A stretch of DNA of 7,309 bases from assembly GCA_021822995.1 (NCBI GenBank), contig JAKAPN010000052.1:1-7309 (forward strand). The letters run 5' to 3'. Source of the stretch: an archaeon (GTDB lineage: Archaea > Thermoproteota > Nitrososphaeria > Nitrososphaerales > Gagatemarchaeaceae). The position numbers were made by a program, and so were the translations under genes. Numbering within the stretch: the stretch's first letter is position 1; every line of letters starts with the position of its first letter. The notes below the pieces were generated by a model that saw only the letters and a list, made by a program, of their open reading frames with translations, was not told where the DNA came from and searched no databases. Positions 1-6,465 of this stretch are shown piece by piece.

Positions 1-672
1 TTCCGATCTCGCCCGCTCGTAGAAAGTGACCTGCCCTTGGGGATCGATGAAGGTTATGTTCGAGTAGCTCGCGACCATGGCGGTCTGCTTGAAGTAGTCG
101 CCAATCTTCTGCGACGAACGGAGGTAGTCTCCCTCTAGGATCATATCCACCCTCGTCCCCGTCCTTCCGTCCGCGTCGCTGTTGAACCGCTTGAGGACCA
201 TCGGCCTGTTCTCACTGATGTCGATCATCATCTGGAAACCGTACTTCCTCTTCCCGTCTGGTGATGAGATTACCGTGACCGGCTTGTTGGTGGTGATCTG
301 GCCGTAAAGAATGGCCATGGTGCCTCCGAGCCCGAACATCCCCCTGGACTGCCTGAGGACATACTTCGAGCCGTAGAAGACTTTGCCGAAGGCGCTTGGG
401 ACGTGCTGAGGCGCCACGCCGGGGCCGTTGTCGACGACCGTTAGTCGATAGGGCTTCGGGTCTTGGATCTCAGGGTTGGGGTTCTCGGCCATGATTCTCA
501 CATAGACGTCAGGGTTGATGCCTGCGAGTTCCGCAGCGTCGAAAGAGTTCTCGACGAGCTCCCTTACAGCCATGTAGAGGGCCCGGGCAGGGTTGGTAAA
601 GCCCGCTAGGTCCCGGTTTCGGTAGAAGAATTCCGAGGGCGAAATCTCGGCGAACGTCGCTCTGCTGCTCAG
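1..672 (-). CDS. top6B: DNA topoisomerase VI subunit B, N-terminal part (partial, runs off left edge)
   Basis: ATPase subunit of the archaeal type IIB topoisomerase, which with the Top6A cleavage subunit passes one DNA duplex through another to relax and decatenate chromosomes. About 220 residues of a protein usually over 500 long are present. They cover the GHKL (Bergerat-fold) ATPase domain. Counting from the ACG codon at 655-657, they include a conserved SPSEFFYRNRDLAGF stretch (6-20), the N-box ELVENSFDAAE (33-43, Mg-binding Asn37), the G1 box DNGPGV (76-81) and the G2 region RGMFGLGG (105-112). The transducer domain lies outside the window. The start is problematic: the frame is closed by TAG at 715-717, and no ATG, GTG or TTG lies between it and the conserved N-terminus. 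Candidates are CTG at 672, ACG at 657 or ATT at 645; CTG is used here provisionally. The first in-frame ATG (573) would delete conserved sequence. It lies downstream of the KH gene on the same strand and is probably co-transcribed with it. Identity is certain; the 5' end is not. Confidence 0.93.
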   Translation of the reverse strand, partial: MSSRATFAEISPSEFFYRNRDLAGFTNPARALYMAVRELVENSFDAAELAGINPDVYVRIMAENPNPEIQDPKPYRLTVVDNGPGVAPQHVPSAFGKVFYGSKYVLRQSRGMFGLGGTMAILYGQITTNKPVTVISSPDGKRKYGFQMMIDISENRPMVLKRFNSDADGRTGTRVDMILEGDYLRSSQKIGDYFKQTAMVASYSNITFIDPQGQVTFYERARSE

Positions 673-786
673 GTTATGCCAACTCCGCGGTGACGACTTC
701 CCTTGTATCGTACGCTAATCGAACTATTTCCCCTTTTGTCAGAGCCGCAGCCCCGCCCGCAGGTACTGACGTAAACCGGATATATG
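673..786 (-). other. Intergenic gap between the KH gene and top6B
   Basis: This stretch of about 114 bases is the untranslated gap read before top6B. It has an A/T-rich TATA-like element at its upstream end, then G/C-rich sequence and a short purine run (AAAAGGGGAAA) near 727-737. The minus strand of the gap has no ATG or GTG and a single TTG (680-682), which is out of frame with top6B and stops two codons later. No tRNA cloverleaf or convincing small RNA was found by eye. Confidence 0.5.
780..785 (-). promoter_or_regulatory. Possible TATA element upstream of top6B
   Basis: ATATAT on the minus strand, just after the KH gene's stop codon, could be an archaeal TATA box. Transcription would then start near 757, leaving a leader of about 85-100 bases before top6B. 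No clear BRE is visible, and the gene could equally be read through from rio1 and the KH gene. Confidence 0.25.
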
Positions 787-1386
787 CTAATGTTCGAGTT
801 TCCTGAGTTTTTCCTCTATGGTTTCGAAGGACGTCCCCTCCCAGAGGAACATCTTCTCCATCTTCCGCTTTGTTCGCGCCTTCTGCAGGGTATTGTACAC
901 AGACTTGTGCTGGCTGCCTGTTGCGAGGGCCTTGACGGCTTCGGACGCCAGCTCCACCTCACCCGCTCCGCCGATGATGGCTACCGTCCTCCCGTACACT
1001 GACAGATGGCACCCGGTCAGCTCTTCGATGACTCGTCTCGACTTCCCCTTCTCCCCTATGATGCGCCCGCGTATCCTCTCTAGGCTGTTGACGCTCCTCC
1101 CCGCGTATCCCCGAAGGTCGATGACTTCGAGGGCGACTCCCTCGTCGAGGAGGCGCCTGGCCTTTTGAGGGGAGAACCCTCTTCCGATGGCCTCGATGAC
1201 CCTGGTGGCTGAGAACGGGTCGGTCTTGAGCGCAGAGTCTGCCTTCACCGTCACCAGCCCCTCCTTGCTGTCGACGGAAAGATTGACCCCCATTTCGTCT
1301 TCGAGGAATCTCTTGGTGCCGCCCTCCTTTCCGATTACTGCACCTACCCTTTCCACCGGAATCCGGACGACCTGTTCGAAGCTCAT
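787..1386 (-). CDS. Archaeal Pno1/Dim2-like RNA-binding protein with two KH domains
   Basis: A 199-residue protein with two type-I KH folds, matching the archaeal KH protein family related to eukaryotic Pno1/Dim2. That protein binds pre-rRNA near the 3' end of 18S and assists the Nob1 nuclease during small-subunit maturation. KH1 has its GxxG loop as GKEG at residues 19-22, and KH2 as GEKG at 111-114 within RIRGRIIGEKGKSRR. The family's C-terminal helix follows (SVYNTLQKARTKRK, about 162-175), and length is typical. The ATG overlaps the rio1 stop in an ATGA. A GAGGTGA motif at 1391-1397 lies 4 bases upstream and can bind the 16S rRNA 3' end, so translation is probably coupled to rio1. That placement supports a shared job in ribosome assembly, since RIO kinases act on the same particle. 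The family call is strong; the exact archaeal role is inferred from eukaryotes. Confidence 0.9.
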   Translation of the reverse strand: MSFEQVVRIPVERVGAVIGKEGGTKRFLEDEMGVNLSVDSKEGLVTVKADSALKTDPFSATRVIEAIGRGFSPQKARRLLDEGVALEVIDLRGYAGRSVNSLERIRGRIIGEKGKSRRVIEELTGCHLSVYGRTVAIIGGAGEVELASEAVKALATGSQHKSVYNTLQKARTKRKMEKMFLWEGTSFETIEEKLRKLEH

Positions 1387-2177
1387 TTCGTCACCTCTGC
1401 CTCCAATTCACTCGCGTCTTTGCCCGAGATTCCCCTCTTCCTAAAGAACCTGACCATGTTCGCCAGGTCCCTCCTGAGGTACTCGGAGGCTTGGGGGTGG
1501 GACGAGAGGACGGCAGACCCCATGTCGAAGAGCACGTCGCCGCTTGCCGTCTTGAAGACGTTGAACTCGGAGAAGTCGGCGTGGACCATCTTCCCCCTCT
1601 TCCATAGCTTCTCTATGGTCTCGAACGTCCACCTGTAGTCGTCCTCGTCCACCTCGGACTCGGCGAAGGTGGGGGCAGGCTGCGGGGGCGTACCCATGTA
1701 CTCCATCACCAGGATGTTTTTGTAGAAGGCGTGAGGTTTCGGCACCCTCACCCCGGCCGATTCTGCCAGCTGCAGGTTCTTGAACTCCTTGCGCGTCCAG
1801 AGATAGATGGTGTCCCGAGAGCCTGAGGGGAGCTTCCCGAACCTCCTGTCACCCGCGATGTAGCCCATGCGCTTGCGGAAGTCCGATGCCGAGGTAAGGT
1901 AGATCTTGACCGCTACGGGCTTGGCCTCCGTGTCCTCGCCGAGGTAGACCCTGGCCTCCTTGCCCGCGCTGACCACTCCGTATAGCTCGCGCAGGTCTTT
2001 CCTTGATATCAGCTCTTCGACGGCCAGTTGCGTGGTCCGGTCGAACACCTCCTCAAGCACCTTCCTTTCGTCAGAGTCCTTCCTGAGGTACCTGCTCTCG
2101 CGCTCGAACCTAAGGAGACGCTCTCTCATCTTGCTCGACTCGTCGGGATCGGCCACGCGTCTCCCATAATCTGACAA
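1383..2177 (-). CDS. rio1: RIO1-type atypical serine/threonine protein kinase/ATPase
   Basis: Cytoplasmic kinase-fold ATPase of the RIO1 family, needed in eukaryotes for the last steps of small ribosomal subunit maturation. Numbered from the TTG at 2175-2177 (264 residues), the visible motifs are the RIO1 P-loop variant GVVSAGKEARVY (67-78), the ATP-anchoring Lys91 in VAVKIY, the conserved DFRKRMGYIAGDRRF segment (99-113), the hinge VMEYMG (157-162), the catalytic loop VHADFSEFNVF (198-208; Asp201, Asn206) and metal-binding Asp218 in LFDMGSAV. All key residues are present. The start is uncertain. A stop lies two codons upstream of the TTG (2181-2183), and the TATA element is so close that transcription probably begins inside this frame. 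GTG at 2154-2156 (residue 8) or ATG at 2127-2129 (residue 17) are real alternatives that leave the kinase domain intact. The gene overlaps the KH gene by 4 bases. Confidence 0.93.
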   Translation of the reverse strand: MSDYGRRVADPDESSKMRERLLRFERESRYLRKDSDERKVLEEVFDRTTQLAVEELISRKDLRELYGVVSAGKEARVYLGEDTEAKPVAVKIYLTSASDFRKRMGYIAGDRRFGKLPSGSRDTIYLWTRKEFKNLQLAESAGVRVPKPHAFYKNILVMEYMGTPPQPAPTFAESEVDEDDYRWTFETIEKLWKRGKMVHADFSEFNVFKTASGDVLFDMGSAVLSSHPQASEYLRRDLANMVRFFRKRGISGKDASELEAEVTK

Positions 2178-2179
2178 AA

Positions 2180-2185
2180 TTTATA
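2180..2185 (-). promoter_or_regulatory. TATA box of the rio1-KH operon
   Basis: TATAAA on the minus strand, in the context GTATAAATTTTG, is a good archaeal TATA box. The usual 25-27 base spacing puts the transcript start near 2156, which falls on an in-frame GTG of rio1. A leaderless mRNA is therefore plausible. Read from the sequence only; not measured. Confidence 0.5.
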
Positions 2186-2187
2186 CA
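2180..2187 (+). promoter_or_regulatory. TATA box of the grpE-dnaK-dnaJ operon
   Basis: TTTATACA, preceded by an A-rich possible BRE (GACAAAA, 2173-2179), fits an archaeal promoter. It predicts a transcript start near 2209 and a leader of roughly 22 bases before the grpE ATG. A CATATG palindrome (2186-2191) overlaps its downstream edge. No recognisable heat-shock operator or CIRCE-type inverted repeat was seen in the 54-base region. Confidence 0.5.
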
Positions 2188-2231
2188 TATGAAACGATGC
2201 GCCAGCTACTCCTACGGGACGCGAACCCAGC

Positions 2232-2762
2232 ATGACAGAATCTGAAGAAGCCAGTCGAGGAAACGACACGCTCGAGCGAAAGCTGAAGGAAGAAAGGGAG
2301 AGGAACGCTGAGTTGCTTACGAGGCTGAAGTACGCGCAAGCCGACCTTGAGAACTACAGGAAGCGGATGGACAAGGACCTAAAGGAAGCCGGAGAGTCGG
2401 TCGCACGCTCCATCGTGGGCAGGCTCCTGGTGGTGCAGGACGAGCTTGACCTCGCTGTAAAGCACGGCAAGAATGGATCGGGGGGAGCAGAGCTGATGGA
2501 GGGAATAGCGATGGTGCAGAGGAACCTGTTTGCGACCCTCCAGTCGGCAGGGGTCGAGAAGATCGAAGCAGTCGGAAAACCCTTCGATCCATCAGTCCAT
2601 GAAGCGGTCGAAAGGTCCCAGGGCGACTCCGACGGACCGGACATGGTGGTAGACGAGGTCAGGCCAGGCTTCCTGTTCAGGGGACAGGTTCTCCGGCCCA
2701 GCATGGTAAAAGTTGAATTGGCGTCCAAGAAGGCCAAGGGGGAGGAAGAGCAGATTGAGTAG
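2232..2762 (+). CDS. grpE: GrpE, nucleotide exchange factor of DnaK
   Basis: Co-chaperone that opens the DnaK nucleotide-binding cleft, releasing ADP so ATP can bind and substrate be freed. It acts as a dimer in the cytoplasm. The 176-residue protein has a charged N-terminus, then a long coiled coil (about residues 12-58, including [20 protein letters not shown] and [14 protein letters not shown]), a helical-bundle region (about 60-110) and the C-terminal beta domain. The beta domain carries the family signature [11 protein letters not shown] (118-128) and the run [23 protein letters not shown] (139-161). Length is normal for compact GrpE proteins. The ATG is the first start after the promoter, but no strong ribosome-binding site precedes it, which fits a short leader. 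It is the first gene of the chaperone operon, and the dnaK start lies within its last codons. Confidence 0.95.
   Translation: MTESEEASRGNDTLERKLKEERERNAELLTRLKYAQADLENYRKRMDKDLKEAGESVARSIVGRLLVVQDELDLAVKHGKNGSGGAELMEGIAMVQRNLFATLQSAGVEKIEAVGKPFDPSVHEAVERSQGDSDGPDMVVDEVRPGFLFRGQVLRPSMVKVELASKKAKGEEEQIE
2741..2745 (+). promoter_or_regulatory. Ribosome binding site deciding the dnaK start
   Basis: GGAGG inside the end of grpE lies 9 bases before the TTG at 2755-2757. This spacing supports that TTG as the dnaK start. The more upstream in-frame TTG at 2713 lacks such a site and would add an arginine-rich tail unlike any DnaK N-terminus. Confidence 0.7.
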
Positions 2763-4596
2763 CGCAAGAGAGAAGATCATAGGGATAGACCTGGGCACAA
2801 CCAACTCCGCAGCCGCCGTGGTGGAAGCTGGGCGGCCGGTGGTCGTCCCTAGTGCCGAGGGGGCGACGCCAGCGGGCAAGATGTTCCCTTCAGTCGTCGC
2901 TTTCACCAAGGACGGGCAGCTGCTGGTAGGCGAGCCAGCGAGGAGGCAGGTGGTGACGAACCCCGATGGGACAGTCTTCGAAATCAAGCGGAAGATGGGG
3001 ACGGACCACCGCGTCAACCTCGCCGGGAAGGACTACTCCCCCGAGCAGCTCAGCTCCTATATCCTGCAGAAGATCAAGCATGACGCCGAAGCGTTCCTCG
3101 GTTATCCGGTGAAGAAGGCCGTGATTACGGTCCCTGCCCACTTCAACGACAACCAGCGCCAGTCGACCAAGGATGCAGGGGAGATCGCAGGCCTCGAAGT
3201 GGTCAGGATAATCAACGAACCGACGGCCGCGTCCCTAGCGTACGGGCTAGACAAGTCGGAGAAGGAGATGAAGATCTTGGTTTTCAGCTTTGGAGGAGGC
3301 ACCCACGACGCGACCATCATGGAGTTCGGGAAGGGGGTGTTCCAGGTGCTGGCCACATCCGGAGACACGCAAACGGGTGGGGCAGACGTCGACAGGTCGA
3401 TAATACAGGTGCTCCTCGATGACTTCCGTTCGAAGACCGGCATAGACCTCTCGTCCGACAGGACCGCGATGGCCAGGCTGAAAGAGGCGGCGGAGCAGGC
3501 GAAGATTCAGCTCTCAAACCTGACGTCGACCGACGTGGACCTCCCGTTCATCTCCAGCGATGCTTCAGGCCCGAAGAACCTCCACTACACCTTGACCCGA
3601 ACGAAGCTTGAGGAGGTGTCGAGGCCGATAGTTTCGAAGACGGAGCAGACCATCCGGAGGGTGATGAGCGACGCGAAGCTCTCCCCAGACCAGGTGGACA
3701 AGGTCGTTCTAATCGGAGGGATGACGAGGATGCCCCTCGTGAGGAAGTTTGTGGAAGACGTCGCGGGGAAGCCTGCCGAAAGGGGAGTGGACCCCATGGA
3801 GGCGGTTGCCATCGGCGCCGCAATCCAAGGCGCTGTGCTGGCTGGTGAGATCAAGGACATCCTCCTGCTGGACGTCACTCCGCTTTCATTAGGGGTGGAG
3901 ACGCTGGGCGGCATAACCGAGCACCTCATCGAGAAGAACGCAACCATCCCCACGAAGAGGAGCAAGACGTTCACCACCGCGGCAGACTTCCAGACCGCCG
4001 TGACAATCCATGTAGTGCAAGGCGAGAGAAGCATGGCCGCTGACAACGTCTCTCTCGGGATGTTCAACCTAGCAGGCATCCCGCCGGCGCCTAGGGGGGT
4101 CCCTCAAATCGAAGTCACGTTCGACATAGACGCCAACGGCATACTGACTGTCGGCGCCAAGGACATGGGGACGGGGAAGGAGAACAAGATTGCGATCACT
4201 GCCTCGACCAAGCTCTCGAAAGACGAAAAGGAGCGGCTGGTCAGGGAGGCAGAGTCGTTCTCCGAGCAGGACAAGAAGAAGAGAGAGGAAGCTGAGATCA
4301 GGAACGAGGCGGACTCGGTTCTGTACACGACTGAAAGGACCAAGCGGGACCTGGAAGGCAAGGTCGACAAGTCCAACTTGGACAGGCTGGACGCTGCCGC
4401 GTCGGAGCTCCGCAAGGCGGTCGGCGGGCAGGACATCAGCCAGATCAGGGAGAAGAACGAGGCTCTGAAGAAGGTCCTTCAGGAGGTAGGGGCGACTGTA
4501 TACCAGCAGCAGGCTCAGAAGCCAGAGGCCGGTCCACAGCAGGGTGGACAAAACGTGAGCGATGCAGACTACAAGGTGTCTGACGAAGGTAAGTAG
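2755..4596 (+). CDS. dnaK: DnaK, Hsp70 chaperone
   Basis: ATP-driven Hsp70 that binds exposed hydrophobic peptides, with DnaJ stimulating hydrolysis and GrpE exchanging nucleotide. Starting at TTG 2755 it has 613 residues. The nucleotide-binding domain has phosphate-1 GIDLGTTNS (10-18; Asp12), Lys78, INEPTAA (153-159; Glu155), phosphate-2 at 178-185 and the adenosine region [13 protein letters not shown] (317-329). The linker LLLDV is at 370-374, followed by the beta-sandwich substrate-binding domain (about 375-485), the helical lid and a Q/G-rich tail ending YKVSDEGK. The phosphate-2 motif is unusual: SFGGGTHD instead of DLGGGTFD, so Ser178 replaces the Mg-associated Asp (E. coli Asp194). 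Thr183 and Asp185 are kept. The region after Lys78 is short, as in Gram-positive and other archaeal Hsp70s, consistent with ancient transfer from bacteria. The start overlaps grpE by 8 bases, and dnaJ follows after 12 bases. Confidence 0.97.
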   Translation: MSSAREKIIGIDLGTTNSAAAVVEAGRPVVVPSAEGATPAGKMFPSVVAFTKDGQLLVGEPARRQVVTNPDGTVFEIKRKMGTDHRVNLAGKDYSPEQLSSYILQKIKHDAEAFLGYPVKKAVITVPAHFNDNQRQSTKDAGEIAGLEVVRIINEPTAASLAYGLDKSEKEMKILVFSFGGGTHDATIMEFGKGVFQVLATSGDTQTGGADVDRSIIQVLLDDFRSKTGIDLSSDRTAMARLKEAAEQAKIQLSNLTSTDVDLPFISSDASGPKNLHYTLTRTKLEEVSRPIVSKTEQTIRRVMSDAKLSPDQVDKVVLIGGMTRMPLVRKFVEDVAGKPAERGVDPMEAVAIGAAIQGAVLAGEIKDILLLDVTPLSLGVETLGGITEHLIEKNATIPTKRSKTFTTAADFQTAVTIHVVQGERSMAADNVSLGMFNLAGIPPAPRGVPQIEVTFDIDANGILTVGAKDMGTGKENKIAITASTKLSKDEKERLVREAESFSEQDKKKREEAEIRNEADSVLYTTERTKRDLEGKVDKSNLDRLDAAASELRKAVGGQDISQIREKNEALKKVLQEVGATVYQQQAQKPEAGPQQGGQNVSDADYKVSDEGK

Positions 4597-4600
4597 GGAG
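4596..4600 (+). promoter_or_regulatory. Ribosome binding site of dnaJ
   Basis: GGGAG begins on the last base of the dnaK stop codon and sits 8 bases before the dnaJ ATG. This supports the ATG at 4609 and translation from the same transcript as dnaK. Confidence 0.65.
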
Positions 4601-4608
4601 TCCGTCGA

Positions 4609-5670
4609 ATGGCTGCCAAGGACTACTACGAAGTACTAGGCGTACAGAAGGGAGCCACCAAGGAACAGATCAAGGACTCTTACAGGAAGCTGGCGCTCCA
4701 GTTCCATCCGGACAGAAACAAGGCTCCTGAAGCTGAAGAGCGTTTCAAAGAAATCTCGGAGGCGTATGCCGTGCTCTCAGACGAAGAAAAAAGGAAACAG
4801 TACGACTCCTTCGGCAGGGAGGGCGTCTACCAGCGGTACAGTCAGGAAGACATTTTCCGAGGCGCGAATTTCGGAGAGTTCTTCCGCGGGATGGGTTTCG
4901 GGTTCGACGACATATTTTCGCAGTTCTTCGGAGGGGGCGGAGGGAGGAGCGCCCGGGGAGAAGATCTGACGTACCACATCCAGCTAAACCTTGAGGACCT
5001 GGTGGCCGACTCCAACAAGGAGATAGAGGTTCCACGGACAGAGATGTGCACCAAATGCAGCGGGAGCGGAGCCAAGCCTGGCACGTCTCCGAAGACCTGC
5101 GGAACTTGCGGGGGGACCGGGCAGGTCCAGAAGGTGCAGTCGGCGGGGTTCGCCCGCCTCGTCAGGGTCATGGCCTGCGACAGGTGCAGGGGGAGAGGAT
5201 ACACCATCGACTCGCCCTGTTCTGAATGCAGGGGGAGAGGGGTGATGGAACGGAAGCGAAAGATCAGCCTCGTCATACCGGGAGGGCTGGACGACGGGCA
5301 TACGCTGCGCCTGAGGGGCGAAGGGGACGCGGGGGATAACGGCGCACCTCCAGGAGACTTGTACATCATGGTGAACGTGAGACCGCACAAGACTTTCGTA
5401 AGAGAGAACAGCGACATCTTCTTCACCACCAAGATCGACGCGATTCAAGCGATGCTGGGGACCGAAGTCAAGGTCCCTACGCTTTACGGGGACGCGGTCC
5501 TGCAGGTCCCTGCCGGGACTCAGCCCGGGGAACGCTTCACTATCAAGGACAGGGGCCTCCCGAAGGTCGGGGGGAGGGGCAAAGGCAACCAATATGTCCT
5601 TGTGAACGTCGAAGTGCCCCGACACCTCTCTGGCGCGCAGAAAGAGCTGTTGAAGAAGCTAGGGTCCTAG
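4609..5670 (+). CDS. dnaJ: DnaJ, type I Hsp40 co-chaperone
   Basis: J-protein that delivers unfolded clients to DnaK and triggers its ATPase. The 353-residue protein has the full type I layout. The J domain (about 4-70) has the HPD triad at 33-35. A Gly/Phe-rich linker (about 80-112) includes FRGMGFGFDDIFSQFFGGGGG. The zinc-binding region has four CxxCxGxG repeats starting at Cys147, Cys164, Cys190 and Cys204, all eight cysteines present. Two C-terminal beta-sandwich domains follow (about 214-340), with the typical VPAGTQPGERFTIKDRGLP segment (300-318). It is slightly shorter than E. coli DnaJ (376) but complete. It is the last gene of the operon. Its TAG stop overlaps the stop of the opposing DUF424 gene, so no space is left for a terminator between them. 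Confidence 0.97.
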   Translation: MAAKDYYEVLGVQKGATKEQIKDSYRKLALQFHPDRNKAPEAEERFKEISEAYAVLSDEEKRKQYDSFGREGVYQRYSQEDIFRGANFGEFFRGMGFGFDDIFSQFFGGGGGRSARGEDLTYHIQLNLEDLVADSNKEIEVPRTEMCTKCSGSGAKPGTSPKTCGTCGGTGQVQKVQSAGFARLVRVMACDRCRGRGYTIDSPCSECRGRGVMERKRKISLVIPGGLDDGHTLRLRGEGDAGDNGAPPGDLYIMVNVRPHKTFVRENSDIFFTTKIDAIQAMLGTEVKVPTLYGDAVLQVPAGTQPGERFTIKDRGLPKVGGRGKGNQYVLVNVEVPRHLSGAQKELLKKLGS

Positions 5671-5984
5671 CCTACGAACTTGTAGATCATCAGGAAGGGG
5701 ATCCTTTCTATCTCGCGGATGGCCTCGGGCGCCCCCATCTTGTTCTCCACTGCCAACGCGACTGACCTCTGCCCTGCAAGATTGACGATGGAACAAGTGC
5801 GGATGAGCCTAAGTGCCTCCCCCTTGTCCACGACCTCCCCTGAGTAGAACTCGTTCGACAGGTGCACCTTCAGCGCACCCTCAGTAACAGTCCGCCCCAC
5901 TAACTCCTCGTCGCACATGTTAACGAGTATCGTCCCCTTGAACTCCGCGGTCCTTACCGAGAACCTTCTGCTCGCAGGCTTCAT
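5667..5984 (-). CDS. DUF424 family protein (conserved archaeal, function unknown)
   Basis: A 105-residue protein matching the archaeal DUF424 family from its core: VNMCDEELVGRTV (21-33), VHLSNEFYSGEVVD (40-53) and TCSIVNLAGQRSVALAVE (63-80). No catalytic motif, membrane segment or signal peptide is apparent. The C-terminus, IPFLMIYKFVG, differs from the GGVPH-like ending I recall in euryarchaeal members. The ATG at 5982-5984 overlaps the aIF2-beta stop in an ATGA, so the two are probably translated in tandem and DUF424 may have a translation-linked role. The open frame continues far upstream, antisense to aIF2-beta and into the MTA phosphorylase gene, but that part is low-complexity Arg/Ser-rich shadow sequence. 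The 3' end overlaps dnaJ by 4 bases. Family assignment is from recollection of its consensus. Confidence 0.82.
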   Translation of the reverse strand: MKPASRRFSVRTAEFKGTILVNMCDEELVGRTVTEGALKVHLSNEFYSGEVVDKGEALRLIRTCSIVNLAGQRSVALAVENKMGAPEAIREIERIPFLMIYKFVG

Positions 5985-6397
5985 GCGACCTTGGCCACTG
6001 ACCTCGCGCCGCACGCCTCGCAGACCATGAACCACATGCGCTTCTCTTTGTCGAGATGCGTGTCGGGGCTCCCGCACACGGGACAGATTACCCCCTCCTT
6101 CACGTACCGCTGAAGGAGCTGCGAGAACGAGTCCTTGTCCTTGCGACCGATGAAGATCGCCCGGTCGCCGTCGAGAGACGCGGCGGTTGCGAGTTCCTTG
6201 GCGAGGTACATGAGAACCCGGCTGGAGTCGCGCCTGAGGAGCTTTGGAAACTCCATGTAGTTGCGGAAGATGGTCTTGTTCCCGACCCAGATCACGTCTG
6301 GCTCCGGGAGCTCCAACCTTAGCGCCCCGGACTTCTTTGCGTCCTTGTCCAAGCCAGACCGTGCCCTGGTCAAGAGCTCTTCGTACGATCTGGGCAT
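5981..6397 (-). CDS. eif2b: Translation initiation factor aIF2, beta subunit
   Basis: Subunit of the heterotrimeric aIF2 that brings initiator Met-tRNA to the small ribosomal subunit. From ATG 6395-6397 it has 138 residues: an N-terminal helix (SYEELLTRARSGL, 4-16) that contacts the gamma subunit, the alpha-beta core containing VIWVGNKTIFRNYMEF (35-50) and LLRRDSSRVLMYLAKELATAASLDGDRAIFIG (53-84), then a zinc ribbon with CPVC at 105-108 and CEAC at 126-129. Length is typical for archaea. A longer form starting at TTG 6425-6427 (148 residues) is open. The ATG was preferred because archaeal homologues usually begin just before the YEELL helix. Neither start has a clear ribosome-binding site. 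It is transcribed leftward with DUF424 and divergent from the MTA phosphorylase gene. Confidence 0.93.
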   Translation of the reverse strand: MPRSYEELLTRARSGLDKDAKKSGALRLELPEPDVIWVGNKTIFRNYMEFPKLLRRDSSRVLMYLAKELATAASLDGDRAIFIGRKDKDSFSQLLQRYVKEGVICPVCGSPDTHLDKEKRMWFMVCEACGARSVAKVA

Positions 6398-6465
6398 GGG
6401 AAGATTCTGGCGCCGATGGTATTTCAAGTCTTCTGGAGGGTCGGTAGGTTTGGAGCAGAATCAAA

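Noticed and set aside
705..730. GTTCGATT on the minus strand resembling a tRNA T-loop
   Set aside because: The flanking bases do not form a T-stem, and no acceptor, D or anticodon arm can be assembled around it.
690..769. Possible C/D box guide RNA in the top6B gap (GTGACGA at 690-696, CTGA at 766-769)
   Set aside because: The C-like box has a mismatch, the spacing is too long for typical archaeal C/D RNAs, and no D'/C' pair or closing stem was seen.
2713..2754. Upstream TTG start that would lengthen DnaK by 14 residues
   Set aside because: It lies in the middle of grpE, adds an arginine-rich stretch, and lacks a ribosome-binding site. The TTG at 2755 has GGAGG at good spacing.
3585..4551. 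Two minus-strand open frames of 160-164 codons inside dnaK
   Set aside because: They are antisense to a well-conserved gene and low in complexity (Ser/Leu/Arg-rich). This is expected of opposite-strand frames in GC-rich coding DNA.
4842..5625. Minus-strand open frames of 196-213 codons inside dnaJ
   Set aside because: They are shadows of the conserved DnaJ reading frame with proline- and serine-rich content and no family signature.
6398..6427. Ten-residue N-terminal extension of aIF2-beta from TTG 6427
   Set aside because: Archaeal homologues begin near the YEELL helix. The ATG at 6397 fits better, although the extension cannot be excluded from sequence alone.
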